Assembly: GCA_009733775.1 (NCBI GenBank)
Contig: WOGZ01000064.1
Coordinates: forward strand, 62,001 to 126,000
Reading direction: 5' to 3'
Source: Alectoria sarmentosa
Taxonomy: Eukaryota > Ascomycota > Lecanoromycetes > Lecanorales > Parmeliaceae
DNA: 64,000 nt
The notes beneath the pieces are model-generated. The model saw only the letters and a program-made list of their open reading frames with translations. It had not been told where the DNA came from and did not search any database. This document shows positions 36,386 through 48,361 of this stretch, one piece after another. How positions within the stretch are numbered: position 1 is the first letter of the stretch; the number at the start of each line of letters is the position of its first letter. The translations under genes and the position numbers were made by a program.

Positions 36386-39092
36386 CTAGCCACTAATCTC
36401 CGGCGTTGGCTCTCTCGAAGATATCTCAAAAATCATTTGCATCATAGGCGCGTGAGCCGAATTTCCAGAAACCGTCTCGTTTTTCGAGACGCCAGGAGCA
36501 CATTCTGTTGTCGTTTTCTTTAGAACAGACTTCGCAGCCTTGCTCCGTCTCGTCTCGGGATCGCAACCGGGATTTCTCTTCCAGTGAGACCCCAAACCCG
36601 ACCGTTTCCTATATTTTCCGAGGCAGGATTTGCATTCGTATGGTCTGGGTTGACGGTGGCGCTTTCCACTTCGAGTACCACGAGAGACTCGAGGTGCTAA
36701 TGCGAGGAGGGCTTTCTTTTTCGCTTGGACAGGCTCGTCACGCTCTGTGGGCAGCTGAGAAGTACCACGACCTTGAAGCGTTGTCGTGCCAGCCAACGGT
36801 CTTGCATTCCCATGTACAGAGGGATAAACTCTTTTCCTCGCCTGCTTTGAGACCTTGATCTCTTTTGACGCCCCCCCGTGTGGACCGTTTGTCCTCCGCG
36901 CTTGTCGTCTTTCCCCGCTTCGAGATATCCTTGCGCTTCTGTCAGGATCCACCTCGCGTGAGGACCCACGGGCGTCTACGTAGCCAGCTCGCTCGAGAGC
37001 TTCGGTGATGTCATTCAAAGGTGCAGTTATCCCACATTCCTGGGCGATGATTTCCCATGGTTTGGCACGGTTTGAAGCATTCAGCGCTTTGTGTCTAGCC
37101 ATATACTTTGCTTCTTCGCGAGAGATCGCGACTTTGGGCTCGAGCGGTGGCCCACGTCTCCGCCTTTGGCCTGACCCAGGAGACTCGTCATCTCCCAAAA
37201 CTGACGTGCCAAACCCCGAGGTGATAACAGACTGCGCTAGGTTAGCGAGGGAACTCACGTGTGACTTTTCGCTGCGCGCTTGAGCACTTGCCATTGTCGA
37301 GTCTGCTCCCGGATGTTGAAGCCTCGCAACATCATGTTCCCGCGGGACCGGGTCAGACTCGGAAGCATCTGAGCTTTCATCGTCAATCAGGGAGCCGCGT
37401 TTGCCTGGATCCCTCAACAATTCATCATATTTCTTCTGGATAAATGCATTCGAGTATTTGGACGCGCCAGCGCGTTCCATGGCTTCTGCAATCAACCGCC
37501 ACTTTGCGCGCAGGAATTGTGACTCCACATCAGCCGCGGCATCGAGAAGACGTTGTCCCTGGATCTGTTAGTCTTGCAGGACAGATTGATGACTGTTCCC
37601 AATCTGGCCAATCCAAGATCAACACAATTTGGGAAGTTTGGCTCCAGGAAAGGCCTCAGGAGACGGCTTGTGGGAACTGGGGGTAAACAAGTGCTGGGAC
37701 TTGGATCGTTAAGAACCTCAATCCAGGCATTTACCCGCCATTAGAGCAAATCTGCACTGAGGGTTTCGCTGAGTAATCTAACAAATCTGCTTGCTCCTAT
37801 TTGTATTATATAGCCCTCAGAAGTATTGATGTGCAAAAAGCCCACAAAGATTCCCGCATGAATTTCAAGGAAATAGTTTCAGGAAGGCCTTCTAAGACAA
37901 AGTTCCCAATATCGGGGCAAAAGTAACCGAGGTTCCGTAATAATAGTGAGCACATAACAGACATACATACATCACCTGGTTTCATACGAGTCAAGTTATC
38001 TTTGACACGTTTGTACCGGGTTGGCAACGTGCTGTGAGCAGGGCATTCGCCCGTAAGTTCCTGCCAAGCTTTTCGGATCTCTGACCAGTCGCATCCCTTT
38101 TCTTTCATTTTCATAAGCATCTTGTCTGCAGCATTGGCTGTTTTCCAAGAGCGCGAGATGTTGCGCGCAGAGATATGATTCTTGGGTTGAGCACGTTGCC
38201 GGGGCTTGCCTGCAGCGGTGGTCACCTTGTTCCTACCATGTTGTCCATTTTCTGGGATCTCACCAGATTCGTCCCCGGCTTGGCTGTCATGATCGTGAAA
38301 TATATTTCTCGTGGGAGCGTCCTGCTCCACCGTATTGGAACCATTGGCTACCGGTTTATTGGGTCGCTTCCTCGAAATGCTGTTCGAATCTTGTATCGAC
38401 CCTCTTCTGCTGGGAACTTCGTCGGATTCATTCCCATAATGGTTGTTATGACCTCGGGATGGTCTATTCGGCTCTCCGCTTTCTTCTCGCTCCATGCCTA
38501 GTGAGAAAGCTGATCCCACACTCTCGCCGTCACTTGAGTCCTCCTCTGCCTGGCTTGTGTGGAATTCGGTTTCACTGACGTCCCACACATCCGGCTGGGT
38601 AAAGCCTGAGGAGCCCGTCATGTCTTCAATATCACTGGTTTCTCTCGGATTGTGTTCAGCCGAGTCGGCTTCCTGTTTAACCGTGGGCATAGAGGCATCA
38701 AATCCTAAAAAGGGCCTAGATGTGTCTTCCCCGCTGTTATCGTTGTCGTTATCGCGCCCTTGCAGTACGTCGTCAATGCTTGGTTCTTGCTTGATAGGAC
38801 TCGTAGTAGGGCTGGTGCGGCTCCTGTAAATCTGAGAGTCGTCAATGGGCAATCCTGGCTCTTTCTTGATCAGGGAGCGGACATGGGTTGTATTGTAGAT
38901 ATTTCCAGTGCCTTCCATATCCCTGGCCTTCCTTTTTTTTTTATTCAAGTTCGCTAGTACGTTCAGGGATGACGGTCTCTTCGCATTGGGTCCTGGCAAG
39001 CTTTCCAAACGTCCATTTCTTTCAGGGGTGCTTCCGTCTGGACCTAGGCGCACCGGGAGTCCTGGTCCTGGAGTGGGCATTGCCGTGATCAT
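36386..39092 (-). CDS. Myb/SANT-like DNA-binding protein with Cys-His finger
   Basis: Two exons, 39092-37971 and 37558-36386, give 764 aa; the 412-nt intron has a GACTAAC branch and joins TRMKPGD to GQRLLDAAADVESQFL. A second ATG lies five codons in (MPTPGPG). Acidic, Ser-rich N-terminal 300 residues precede a first Myb-like helical segment (ADKMLMKMKEKGCDWSEIRK, LPTRYKRVKDNL), a second (AKWRLIAEAMERAGASKYS, FIQKKYDELL) and a third degenerate one (AKPWEIIAQECGITAPLND). Near the C-terminus YECKSCLGKYRKRSGLGSHWKRNPGC is a C2H2-like finger ending in C. Probably a nuclear regulator or chromatin protein. No close family recognised; the two-exon join is inferred from frame and similarity of the paired segments. 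Confidence 0.7.
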
Positions 39093-39748
39093 AGATCAGT
39101 CCTTTAGAGGATGAAATTTGTAGATAGAATGAACGGAGTACCAGTCCGAATGGCTATCTTGATCACGTACAGTGCCTGAGGAGTGAGATGAGTACAGTAG
39201 GTACTAGTACGACTTCGTTGAGTACCTTAGCTGCAGGTGTACGCGCCGGGCTGGTGCACGCTAATGCAGAACCTGGCGGGCCCGAAGCCGGGTCAAAGCT
39301 AGCTGCTAAGGTAGGCATCGATCTCCTGGCATGTCAAGCCATCAACGTCTTTGCTCCAGGTGCTTGTTATCACCGTTGGAGAGCTATAAAGTATGCTCAC
39401 AGGTTTTATATGAATGCTTACGTCGTCACCGCATTGCACAGTCTCAGCAGTATCGGCTCTCGGCAAGCAGTCTGATACTGAAGTACAAAGACCAATAGTA
39501 CGGGAATGAGCACATATCCAGCAGTCTCGGAGCGACAGAGTGCACTATTACATAGCCTGTGAGCACAACTGGAGGCCATGCATGAGCCGTGATCCTTGTC
39601 ATTCAGTCACAATGGTACAAAAGATTGACGTACTTACACCACGCTACGTATTACATATTGAGTCCACAATGTGAACATCGAGAGAAGTAACTCTTATCAT
39701 AAACTATCCGCATCCGCGGCTCTTCACACAACATTGTCTCCTCTGGTC
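39093..39748. other. Intergenic before a decayed gene
   Basis: Nothing coding is supported. The GC content appears lower than in flanking core genes by eye. Confidence 0.5.
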
Positions 39749-41330
39749 ATGGCTGACCTAAATTGCGCTAGTCTACCACAGTATGAGAATTTGGTATATG
39801 ACCCGAGCCTCGCTACTCGTGAGCCACCTCCCATCCGCTCTCGACATTGGTATCACCCATCAAGCAATGGGACCGTCATTTATTTTAGCCATCATCTTTC
39901 CTGAGCCAACAACTTTGGTAGATATCCGAATTGGCCAATTTGTCATTATCGTGGTTCAGTATTTTTGGCTACGACGGCAGGTGCAGAGATGGAGCGATCC
40001 TAAGTGGCAATGTACTCTAGGCGCGGTACGCTCAATAATGGTGATAGTATTTTGGTGAAGGTGACGCGCTTAGCGAAATTCGCAAGTGCTCTTTCCCAAG
40101 GTTCTCTCGTATCCTCCATATGGTGCTTCGGTGTATACGTTTGGACTTTGATATTATGTTACTACCAGGGCAAATCTCATCAAACTCTTGATCTTACGAT
40201 AAAGATGAGGCGACCTTTGCTGTCGGTCGATTTTGCTTCTTTCTGGGCCATTGTACTCGCGACTCCCCAGCCTCAGCCGATCTACGTCTGGGCCGATTCA
40301 ATATTGACTTCAGGACCAGATCCAGTAGCTCAGGAACAATAGAGAATCTACCAGAGTTATGGATGGAATGTCAACGCACTCGCCACCATGACTATCTAGG
40401 CAGCATCGTTCCGGCAATGAGAGCCGATAGTGAAAAAGGTCGTCCCAGTTGTGCTTACCAGACCTTCTTCAAGGATACTTCTTACGGACCATTTGTACGT
40501 AGCATGCTCACGTCGGCGAAATATGCCGATCCAAAGCCCTTCAGCGCGGGTCTATTGTCCCCAATCATGTTATGCGCCAACGAACCTGGAGAGCTTATAT
40601 TCGAGCATAATTGCGGCGTAAAAGATATATTCATTGATACAACTTGCACGAAACCAACTGCAAAGTGTGCCTACTTCCAAAAAGGGCCATTTAGTGAATG
40701 TTGCCCAACATTCTGGAAGCAACCTGCAAAACCTCCATCTTCAGAGTTCAATACAATTATCAATCGATTCCATGCCACGCCTGATCGAGAAATGCACTGG
40801 TCGGTGATGGTAGGTGTGTACTCATTGCTTCGGGCGCTAGTACAGTTATATTTATTCAGTTAGGGAAGATTGCTTTGAATTGACTCCCTTACGAATAGCG
40901 GGTAAGCCATGGCGTCTAGATCAACGCCTTGAAGTCTATTATGAATATTGGGAATAGCGTCTATCATACCGAGAGTAAGGAGATCCTTCTAACGCATCAT
41001 ACACAGTAGCTGTAGGAACTGGTCGTATTTATCGCAGACGTATGGGCCCAATTCAAAAGATTTCTGGTCCGTCCCCCAGGTCGTGATCACGGAATTTAGC
41101 TCGAGGAAGTTGATACCATTTCAGCGGTGGCGACGAGTAGCATTACCATCTTCACCATTTTCAATTATACGATGCTTGATCTCGGTAGCGCTGAGGTTGT
41201 ATCAGGCGCTCAAACATTCTATGATGGGGGCGTTCAAGTCTCTGTAAAGACGAATCTGACAGAAAATGATAATAGAGGATACGAGCTGAAGAACTCAAGA
41301 CACTTTCTAGAGAAGCCCCTGGATTGGTAA
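39749..41330 (+). pseudogene. Decayed gene of unknown family, about 500 codons
   Basis: Family-like text runs through all three plus-strand frames in colinear order. It starts MADLNCASLPQYENLVYDPS and ...VIYFSHHLS before a TGA, continues ANNFGRYPNW, shifts to VQYFWLRRQVQRWSDPKWQC, then to VKVTRLAKFASALSQGSL...FASFWAIVLATP up to a TAG at 40340-40342. A one-base change recovers ENLPELWMECQRTR onward through a Cys-rich segment (ELIFEHNCGVKDIFIDTTC, GPFSECCPTFW). Further stops precede ADVWAQFKRFLVRPPG and SAEVVSGAQTFYDGGVQ ending at 41330. At least three frameshifts and several stops are needed to read it, with no splice signals to explain them. I do not recognise the family. Confidence 0.65.
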
Positions 41331-41598
41331 GAACATGCTCATTTCTCTGCCGTGACTCAAATTTGCTCGCAGTCCCAACCCTTTACAGAGCGCGACCCAA
41401 CACCCAAATCCTGCACTCATTGAGGACACACTTGTTGAGCACACATTCTGGCGTTCTTTTAGAGGTTGACATGCGTATAACACATTCATCCACCCAACAG
41501 ATTTGATCCTATGTTGACTTCCAAATTTCCATCGTCCTCTCATCGTCTGGTTGAAATTCCCCAAATCCTACCAAATCTGAAAGAACCCCCGCTGCTCG

Positions 41599-42459
41599 AT
41601 GATGGCAACTTCTCGAAATCATTTTCGGTACTTTGATATGCCGGCAGAGATCCGAAATCAAATCATGGAACACATCTTGATACCTGGCGACGTCTATGTT
41701 CGTCCTGGAAAAAGAAGTCTTTATGCTCAGCGTGCCCAGAAATCTCCCTTTTCGCGATTCAAACGCTTTGTAGGTGCCATGACTCATCTCTCTCTCCATT
41801 CATCAGGCCAACCTCAGCCTTTCATCATCGATACCACGGATGTCAGCTTGGAGGGGCAATTCACCATACAACAGCCGGGCTTCCAGCTCCTGGCAACTTG
41901 TAAGCAAGCCTACAACGAGGGCCGCTACATGTTTTATACAATGAATACTTTCCATTGGCCGCCTGGTCCCGTCAGCATCACAGACGGTTGGAACGTGAAT
42001 CTCCAGCCCGAGCACCAGAAGATGATCAAAACCATTTGTATTGATCTCAATCTTGTCAGCCTGACGTATGGAGATATGGAAGCTGTCGAAGCTTCAGCCA
42101 GGCGCGGCCGTGGCGGAAGACCCGGTAACCACGATGGAAATTTCTGGAGCTACGAAGCTGTGTATCAGCTTGAAAGGAGGGTGCGGAGTAAGATTCTGAG
42201 CTTGTACTGCTGCGATGTACCGGGTAATCTCCGCGGGTTCGTGGGACTCGAAAGAGTGATTTTTCAAAGCTCTATTGGTCGCTGTGTGCTGGACCCTCAG
42301 CTTCAGAATGATGAGACTGAATCGGAGTTTCTTGTAGATTTCGTTACTGCAGTGTCTTACCATCTCAGGTCCATTATCCGGTTCCATGTGAACAGGAGAG
42401 GATGGAGGAAGACAAAGACGTGGCTGGAGGGCCTAAGTACAACAGGGTCTAGCTATTGA
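41599..42459 (+). CDS. Hypothetical fungal protein (F-box/2EXR-like N-terminus)
   Basis: Intronless, 286 aa, starting MMATSRNHFRYFDMPAEIRNQIM. The opening FRYFDMPAEIRNQIMEHILIPGDV is typical of a large class of fungal proteins with an F-box-like or 2EXR motif, and LLATCKQAYNEGRYMFYTMNTFHW is the second hallmark of that class. The rest has no recognisable domain. Such families are numerous and variable in plant-associated fungi; function unknown. It is intact while genes on both sides are decayed. Confidence 0.75.
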   Translation: MMATSRNHFRYFDMPAEIRNQIMEHILIPGDVYVRPGKRSLYAQRAQKSPFSRFKRFVGAMTHLSLHSSGQPQPFIIDTTDVSLEGQFTIQQPGFQLLATCKQAYNEGRYMFYTMNTFHWPPGPVSITDGWNVNLQPEHQKMIKTICIDLNLVSLTYGDMEAVEASARRGRGGRPGNHDGNFWSYEAVYQLERRVRSKILSLYCCDVPGNLRGFVGLERVIFQSSIGRCVLDPQLQNDETESEFLVDFVTAVSYHLRSIIRFHVNRRGWRKTKTWLEGLSTTGSSY

Positions 42460-43283
42460 GAAGTAGCAGCCAAGTTCATCTTCGAGGCCAAGTTTGACGT
42501 AGGGGCTGGGAAAGCGCGAACGGATACTGTTATCTCGGCCGACATCTGCCTTCAAGCGAAAAGTTCTTTCTACCGAAAACGGACGCTGAGATCAACTTTT
42601 TTACCTGAATTTGAGACTCTACGCATCAACTCTTCAAATTCGAGTGTGGATGGTCGTCATATGATTCTCCTGATGTATCACTGGTCAACAACAACTTTTC
42701 ATTACAAAGTCTGATTGGAAAGATCCTGGGGCCTGGTTCCCTTGACTAAGAAATGTCTTCAATGACGTCGAGTCTCTATATCCTTATCTTCACGTTTTGT
42801 TCCCCTATTCTAATATTCGATTTCTCTTCTGCGTTGCCATGTATGCCTCGCCTCTTCAATTCATAAGGTCATTGGCATTATAAGGTCCCATTCACTTGAC
42901 AAGTCTATTTGATTCGATACACACGCTTGATTCAATGAAGCTTCTGGGGTGAAAGCTATCTGGAGAAATAAGTATCGTACGCTAATCACAGGATGGCCAT
43001 TTCCACATCTTAGAAAATCACAAAGACGGGCTTCACTTGAACAATATGCGTGGGAATAACGATTTCTCCATAAAAATCAGAGAGAGTCACGATACATTTC
43101 TGGAACGTTGGCCGCTTTTCGAATTCATCATGGTGCGCCTGCGACGACTGGAATCAGCTCACCGTGGACCTGTCATAATTTTAGGGAAATTGCCGCAGAA
43201 ATCACATCGATGAAAGGCTGCCCACAAGAAGGCGTAGGAGCGCTAACATCGGCAGACTTCGAATTATTTTGATGCTGCGGATT
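42460..43283. other. Intergenic
   Basis: No supported gene. It ends at the 3' end of the minus-strand gene at 43284. Confidence 0.5.
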
Positions 43284-43923
43284 CTACATCTGCGGACCCA
43301 CCCACCACCCATCGCAACCGTCCTCCCCGTCTAGAATCGGACCTATCATCGAGTGGAAAACATCATAGTGCCCCGATACCCTGCCCTCGATAACCTTCGT
43401 CAAAGCGACTTCAATCGTAGGTGCTTTGACGATGGCCTTCAGCCGATCTAGACTATCTAAGCCCCTCGTCCCGGCGAGCGCATGCTGCTGCCAATGTATG
43501 CTACGGCCGTTGAGAGCTGGTTGGATGTCGTTGTGGAACCGCCTGTATGCTGGATTGGTGAATAACGTGTGGCTTGATGCTAGGTTTCGCCAGAGGAGTA
43601 TCCAGATTTGTGTGTATCGATCTTCGTGCCGCTTTCCTTGCCATGCTGCGATCAGGCCCTGCGCTCTGCATGGTTGATGTCAGCTCTCAACGCTTCTAGA
43701 AGGTCTTCGTACCCTGCATTTCGCGCAATCGCAATAGAGAAATCCAGCAATCCATTATCTCTCAATTATCGTACGACTGGTAGGCGAGCAACAGAGTGGA
43801 TGGTCAACGCACGTACTTGACAAGAATGCTGACAAAAGGTTCCAGGTCCTTGATGATCTCATCATCAGAGTGCACTGGCCTATGAGGTACGTATATGAAT
43901 TGGACGGCACGTGGAGAAGACAT
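43284..43923 (-). CDS. Small protein, possibly dimeric alpha-beta barrel (ABM-like)
   Basis: Three exons on the minus strand, 43923-43817, 43760-43713 and 43665-43284, give an intact 178-aa frame beginning MSSPRAVQFIYVPHRPVHSDD. The middle (RYTQIWILLWRNLASSHTLFTNPAYRRFH) has the beta-strand then W/S-x2-SH...F...PAYRRF pattern of dimeric alpha+beta barrel or ABM-type oxygenases. The second intron (43666-43712, 47 nt, CTGAC branch) is ambiguous: ignoring it gives coding-like text that then breaks by one base. The TAG at 43284 may be premature, since WWVGPQM resembles mid-domain text. It sits beside a decayed catabolic cluster and may belong to it. Confidence 0.45.
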
Positions 43924-44051
43924 CTTGACGGCCGAGATTCCACAGTATTAACCCGATTGGGCAGGCCGAAGGGCTCCTCTCGAATTTGACTCGTGGCCCA
44001 GGGCTCCCACACGCACATGTCTGCAGAAAGCGCCTTCTATCACATGCTTCG

Positions 44052-45042
44052 ATGGCAGTCAGGTGACTGACTAGGTTCGTTGCTCAAGGAGATGGCCAAA
44101 CCCACTTGGGGCAAGTAGACCCCAAGACCTAGCCTGATCTTGGAAATTGAATCTATCGAAAATAAAAGAATCGAAGCCAAACTCATCAGCGGCTCAATAT
44201 TCGACGGCCTCGTCACGAACAACACGATGACAGTCTCCCACCTCCTTCCCCCAATTTCCATCGAAGAATCCCCCATCATCCGTTGCCTCTGACTCAACTA
44301 TCGTGACCACGCCCGAGAAGCCAAGATGCCAATTCCCAGCCATCCGATCTTGTTCATCAAGCCACGAGCCGCTCTATGCGGACCATACCCGCAGAAAATC
44401 CGCGTGCCGAACGCGTGCCAGATTGGAACGAACGATTATGAAGCGGAACTGACGGTCGTCATTAGGAAGACGGGGAGATGACATTCCAAAGGAGAAGGCG
44501 CTGGACTATGTTGCTGGGCTATACGTGCGGTTAATGATGTCAGTGCGAGGACGGAGCAGTTTCGGAACAGCCAATGGTCTTTTCTCCAAAGGTGAGGCTC
44601 GAGAACCCCATCTTCACACGGAATTGACAGCAAACAGCCTTCGACTCCTCCCCCCCCTCCAATCGGCCCCCGTCCTCGTGGCCCAAGAGCACATTTCCGA
44701 CCCACACAATCTCCGCATCAGAGCCTTGCACAACGGGCAACGTCGTTCCGAGACTCGAGCACCAAAGAGATTGATGTTTCGGCGTTCGCGGACATGATTC
44801 GCTTTTCCTTTTCCCAAGGTACCTACCGCCTTGGAGCGCGGATCTCTCATCGTGACGGGGACACCGCCGGCCGGGATCGGGGCGATGAGGGGACCCAAAG
44901 GTGGTGCTGAACTATGGGGATGATATCAGGGTTGAGATTGAGGGGATAGGTATGTTGTTGTTTTGTGTGTGCATGGATGATGGGCAAGACTGACGCGTTG
45001 GTCAGGTAGAGTACGTTGATCAATGAGATCTACTACGAGTGA
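44052..45042 (+). pseudogene. Decayed fumarylacetoacetate hydrolase family gene
   Basis: FAH-family text is colinear but broken. It starts MAVR, has an early TGA, then TRFVAQGDGQTHLGQVDPKT and a TAG, shifts to KLISGSIFDGLVTNN...SHLLPPISIEESPIIRCL followed by TGA, then LNYRDHAREAKMPIPSHPILFIKP and NDYEAELTVVIRKTGR before TGA. After single-base shifts it continues IPKEKALDYVAG, NDVSARTEQFRNSQWS, SDPHNLRIRALHNG, then LERGSLIVTGTP, GIGAMRGPK and a final LINEIYYE. The family's metal-binding and catalytic regions (HAREAK, DYEAEL, NDVSAR) are all recognisable. Functional relatives hydrolyse acylpyruvate-type products of aromatic ring fission. Several lesions are one-base insertions (for example AGA-T-GAC, GCGGTT, TTTTCTCC, AAAGGTGG). 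Confidence 0.85.
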
Positions 45043-45390
45043 GTGAATGTGTGTTTGCGTTGGGCTGCATGAATGGGGCATGAATAGCGGGGACTGGAGC
45101 TAAAACAACGCGAGCAGTCGGCATCTTTCGTTTTGCCGCATACCAACATTTCTCTCGACCAGATAGCATTGATCATCCCCGACCACGGCTGTGTGTGTCA
45201 TCGTGAAGGGTAGCAGCCCCTGTATTTATTCCATGATATGTCGAACTACTACATGATCTTGTCTAGATACTCCAATGCCGCCTAGCCCATGCTTTGTCAC
45301 CGGCAACGCCCACACAATTTCTGGAAATTCATCACCGAAACTCTGTGGAATTCTACATGTACTTACTGCTCAGTTCCCCTGCGCACGGAC

Positions 45391-46617
45391 TCATTTCATG
45401 AATCTGGGCGGCAAGTCCGGACCCCAGATATACAATCCGTCCGGCGAAGCCGCATCCCTGCTGATGGGCGTCTCGCAGTTGACCTGATCGCCATCGACGT
45501 AATGTTCCAGGATGAACTTGGACGTGTCAAACCTGTCCTGCGGTCAGTTTGATCTACAAGAAATCAGACACCCCCCCCCGCAGTCACCGGAGCAGGCACA
45601 CGACGTACCAATAATCGAAAATCTGACTCCCCAAAATATGTCTCCCCACCCCCCCAGCAATTCTCATACCCCTTCTTGACCAGCCAGTCGTGACCCAGCA
45701 CTTGCGTGTCGAAATCAAACACCTCGAACGAAGAGTGGTGTACGTGCGTTTTGGGCCCTTGGAAGAAGAAAAAGCAGTGGTGGTTGACGAGTTCGTATCC
45801 GCGGTCCAGATGCATGAACGCGGTGATGTCGCGGCCTTGTCTGTCGTGGAGCAGATCGGTCGGTTTGAGGTTGAAGTGGCCGGTCCAGAAGTCGAGAGAT
45901 TGGGCAAAGTCGGTGACGCGCATGCCGAAGTGGCCGAGTTTGTCGACTTGGGATGGGCCTTTTGGGGGGGGGGGGGGGGGAGGGGGCTCTGCTGCTAGAT
46001 GGGTGGTGGGTGGTTGGGATGGGCGTGCGCGTGCTGACCTTTTTGCCTTCGTTGGAACTTGTTCGCCGAGCGGTGTTTCTCGGTTGGCTGCCACATAATG
46101 CACGGGTCAGTGGCTCCCTCTCGTCAAGGCTCTATGTGTGAGGAAGCGCCCACGAAGTTGAACTCCTTCTGCTCATGCTCCTCCTCCATCTCCCTCTACG
46201 CCTGCCCATGGACCAAATGCACCATGAACCCATCCACCGGATCCTTGACCGTCACACACTCGCCCCCGCCCCGTGCATCCGTCATCTCCCAAATCTCACC
46301 CGCGGTCGGAATGACCCTGCTCGCCAGCTCCAAATCCTTCCTGCTTTCCACCGCGAACGCCGTGCCCCCAAAGACATCTTCCTCACCTTTCGTCGAGCAA
46401 TACAAGAACGGCTCCGTCCCGTAGCCGCGGTAGTAGATCCTCTCGTTGGGCTTTCCCAAATTCCAGCACGAGACCTCTGTGAAGCCAAAGTCGGTCAGAA
46501 AACGGTGCTTGCGCTCGAAGTCGGCGTGGGTGTAGTAGACGTGGGCGATGCGGACGAGGTTCACTTTTTCCGAGTCGCCGGGTGACCGTGGGGGGCGTGA
46601 TGGTGGACGGAGACATT
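45391..46617 (-). pseudogene. Decayed two-domain glyoxalase/extradiol-dioxygenase family gene
   Basis: The N-terminal VOC domain reads VRIAHVYYTHADFERKHRFL...RIYYRGYGTEPFLY...DGFMVHLVHGQA, then an in-frame TAG at 46196-46198. The same frame resumes (REMEEEHEQKEFNF), spans two plausible introns (restoring NFPTEKHRSANKFQRRQK and KGPSQVDKLGHFGMRV), and enters the second VOC domain (DFAQSLDFWTGHF, HHCFFFFQGPKTHVHHSSFE, LGHDWLVKKGYENCWG). One extra G then shifts GVGRHILGSQIFDYW out of frame. A final exon after an ACTGACC-branched intron gives FDTSKFILEHYVDGDQVN...GPDLPPRFMK, stop at 45391. The link from ATG 46617 to the first domain also needs shifts. VOC metal ligands (HxxH-type His and Glu positions) are still present. 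The convergent FAH pseudogene suggests a shared ring-cleavage route. Confidence 0.82.
45964..45980. repeat. G homopolymer (about 17) inside the dioxygenase intron
   Basis: A G run of about 17, interrupted by one A and followed by five G, lies in the predicted second intron of the glyoxalase-family pseudogene. Length is uncertain for sequencing reasons. Confidence 0.8.
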
Positions 46618-47267
46618 TCAGACCAACGACTAGCAAGCGGTATGCGCAAGATTGAGGAAATACTCAGATGGATGCAAAAGGGTCATTCGGCCCGGAAAGA
46701 TGTCTGCTCTCCGAGCGGCTTTCGGCCACTTCCAGAACACCGATCCAGCAGGCATTCGCCCGAGTGCTACTGCTTGCAGGCGCGAACTACGCTAGCAGTC
46801 ATGCGCTTTTGAAATCTTTGATCAAAATCGATGTCCCGAGACGGGCCGTTTGATGGCGGACCGACATCGATATAAACGTGGTCAAGAGGCGGGGATTGGG
46901 ATGCGGGATAGCTTTGATAGATTCTACCTAGGTGGTCCATAAGGGAAGGATGCAGCGCTCCCATCCGGCTGATCGCCGACCTGCATTTGCACTCGCGAGT
47001 CTTGACATCATTGCATCGGTTGTCAGCGAATGAGCAGTAAACATTAGGGCTTGAACCCTCGCGCTCAACGCTCAATTGAACCAGCCGCGAGACAAATGTA
47101 AGTTTGAGCGTATGTTGTAGGGCGAAATGAAGTATGTAGATACGTAGCATAAATTCTATGAAATTCCTGATTTGGTGGGTCTGGTTCGATGCTGACTGAC
47201 TGGGAATTGAAGTTCGGGCGCATTTCGCCGTCAAAGTAAAAAGGTCCTATGTTGAACAGCATGCTGG
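46618..47267. other. Intergenic between two minus-strand pseudogenes
   Basis: No recognisable coding text; short ORFs only. It would have held the promoter of the glyoxalase-family gene. Confidence 0.5.
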
Positions 47268-48200
47268 TTTGTTCCTTGCATGACCTTCGAACTTTTCCGC
47301 CCGAGCTGATCGACCGCATAAGCTACCCTGCTCACCACTGGCGCTCTCCGAAGTCTTCCATGACGTGCCCGCCAGAGCCGAGCGGTTGGTAGTATTTCGA
47401 GTAACTTGTCAACCATCTTAATGGAATCAATGCCAACTTTCTCCCAGGTCGTAATGAGCACTGAAGGAGTGTCGGATCCATGCTTGGCCTGAGAAAGCAA
47501 GTCTGTGGCTACCGTAAATGTATCGGCGTGTTCATTTGCTACGACGAGGATTCGGTTGGTCCAGCAAAAAAGATCGATATTCGATACCGATTTCACCAAA
47601 TAGCTGGTGCTTTGCCTCTGCTACAAAAGCATTACCAGGACCAGCACTGAAGTTTACCTTCGGCATGGTATCTGTTCCGCGTGCTATGGCGGCGACAGCC
47701 TGGACGCCTCCCAGAATCTAGATTTCATCCGCTCCAGCGTAGAACATGGCAGCAAGTGTTGCGTTAGGAATCTTGCCCAAAATTGGGGGTGTGCATCCCA
47801 CTATAGTTTGAACTCCGGCAACCTTGGCAGTGAGAATGATCGTGTAAGCTGAAGCCAGAAGAGGGTATCTTCCGCCAGGAATGTAACTACTGTGTGACGT
47901 CTCTGCCTCTGAAACCGATATAGAGATACTTACCAGCCGACGGCATTGACGGGAGTATTCTTCAGGCCAAGATGGACCCTGGGACGAATTTGAGCTCGAA
48001 GTCTGTGATAATTTTTCGCTCTGCTTCTGCAAATGCTCGCCAACCGCTGAGACCACATACCTTCAATAGTCCGTCCGGTACAATTCCCCAAGCGACTCGG
48101 GATGTTTGATCTTGCTTTCCCCATAGGATCCCCGCACGCGCGAACAGTACCAGCCATGTCTCAACTTCCAACATGGCTGGGGTCAAATAGACGCCGATGT
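47268..48200 (-). pseudogene. Decayed NAD-dependent histidinol dehydrogenase family gene
   Basis: On the minus strand, FAEAERKIITDFELKFVPG shifts to LGLKNTPVNAVG and is spliced to SYIPGGRYPLLASAYTIILTAKVAGV and TLAAMFYAGADEI, followed by an in-frame TAG, then ILGGVQAVAAIARGTDTMPKV and SAGPGNAFVAEAKHQLFGEIGI. A frameshift leads to RILVVANEHADTFTVATDLLSQAKHG...SVLITTWEKVG. About 100 residues that should follow are missing or scrambled, and a tail in another frame (LCGRSARAEKFEGHA) matches the family C-terminus. PGGRYP and GPGNAFVAEAK are diagnostic of the HDH family. In fungi such stand-alone enzymes are usually found apart from histidine biosynthesis, often in catabolic clusters. Divergent from the adjacent transporter pseudogene. 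Confidence 0.85.
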
Positions 48201-48361
48201 ACCTTTTCCTGGACTGGCTGTTTAGCTGCGTTATCCATATCTCGAGCTCTACTGCGGAGAATTTGGCAGTCTTTCGTACTATTGGGCATCATTGACATTT
48301 CCGACCATACCCTTAGCCATCACTGGCAGTCCTTGACTCAACGTACTCAAGATGTGATGAA

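Noticed and set aside
45690..46141. Plus-strand ORFs opposite the glyoxalase-family relic
   Set aside because: They are antisense shadows of the VOC domains read on the minus strand.
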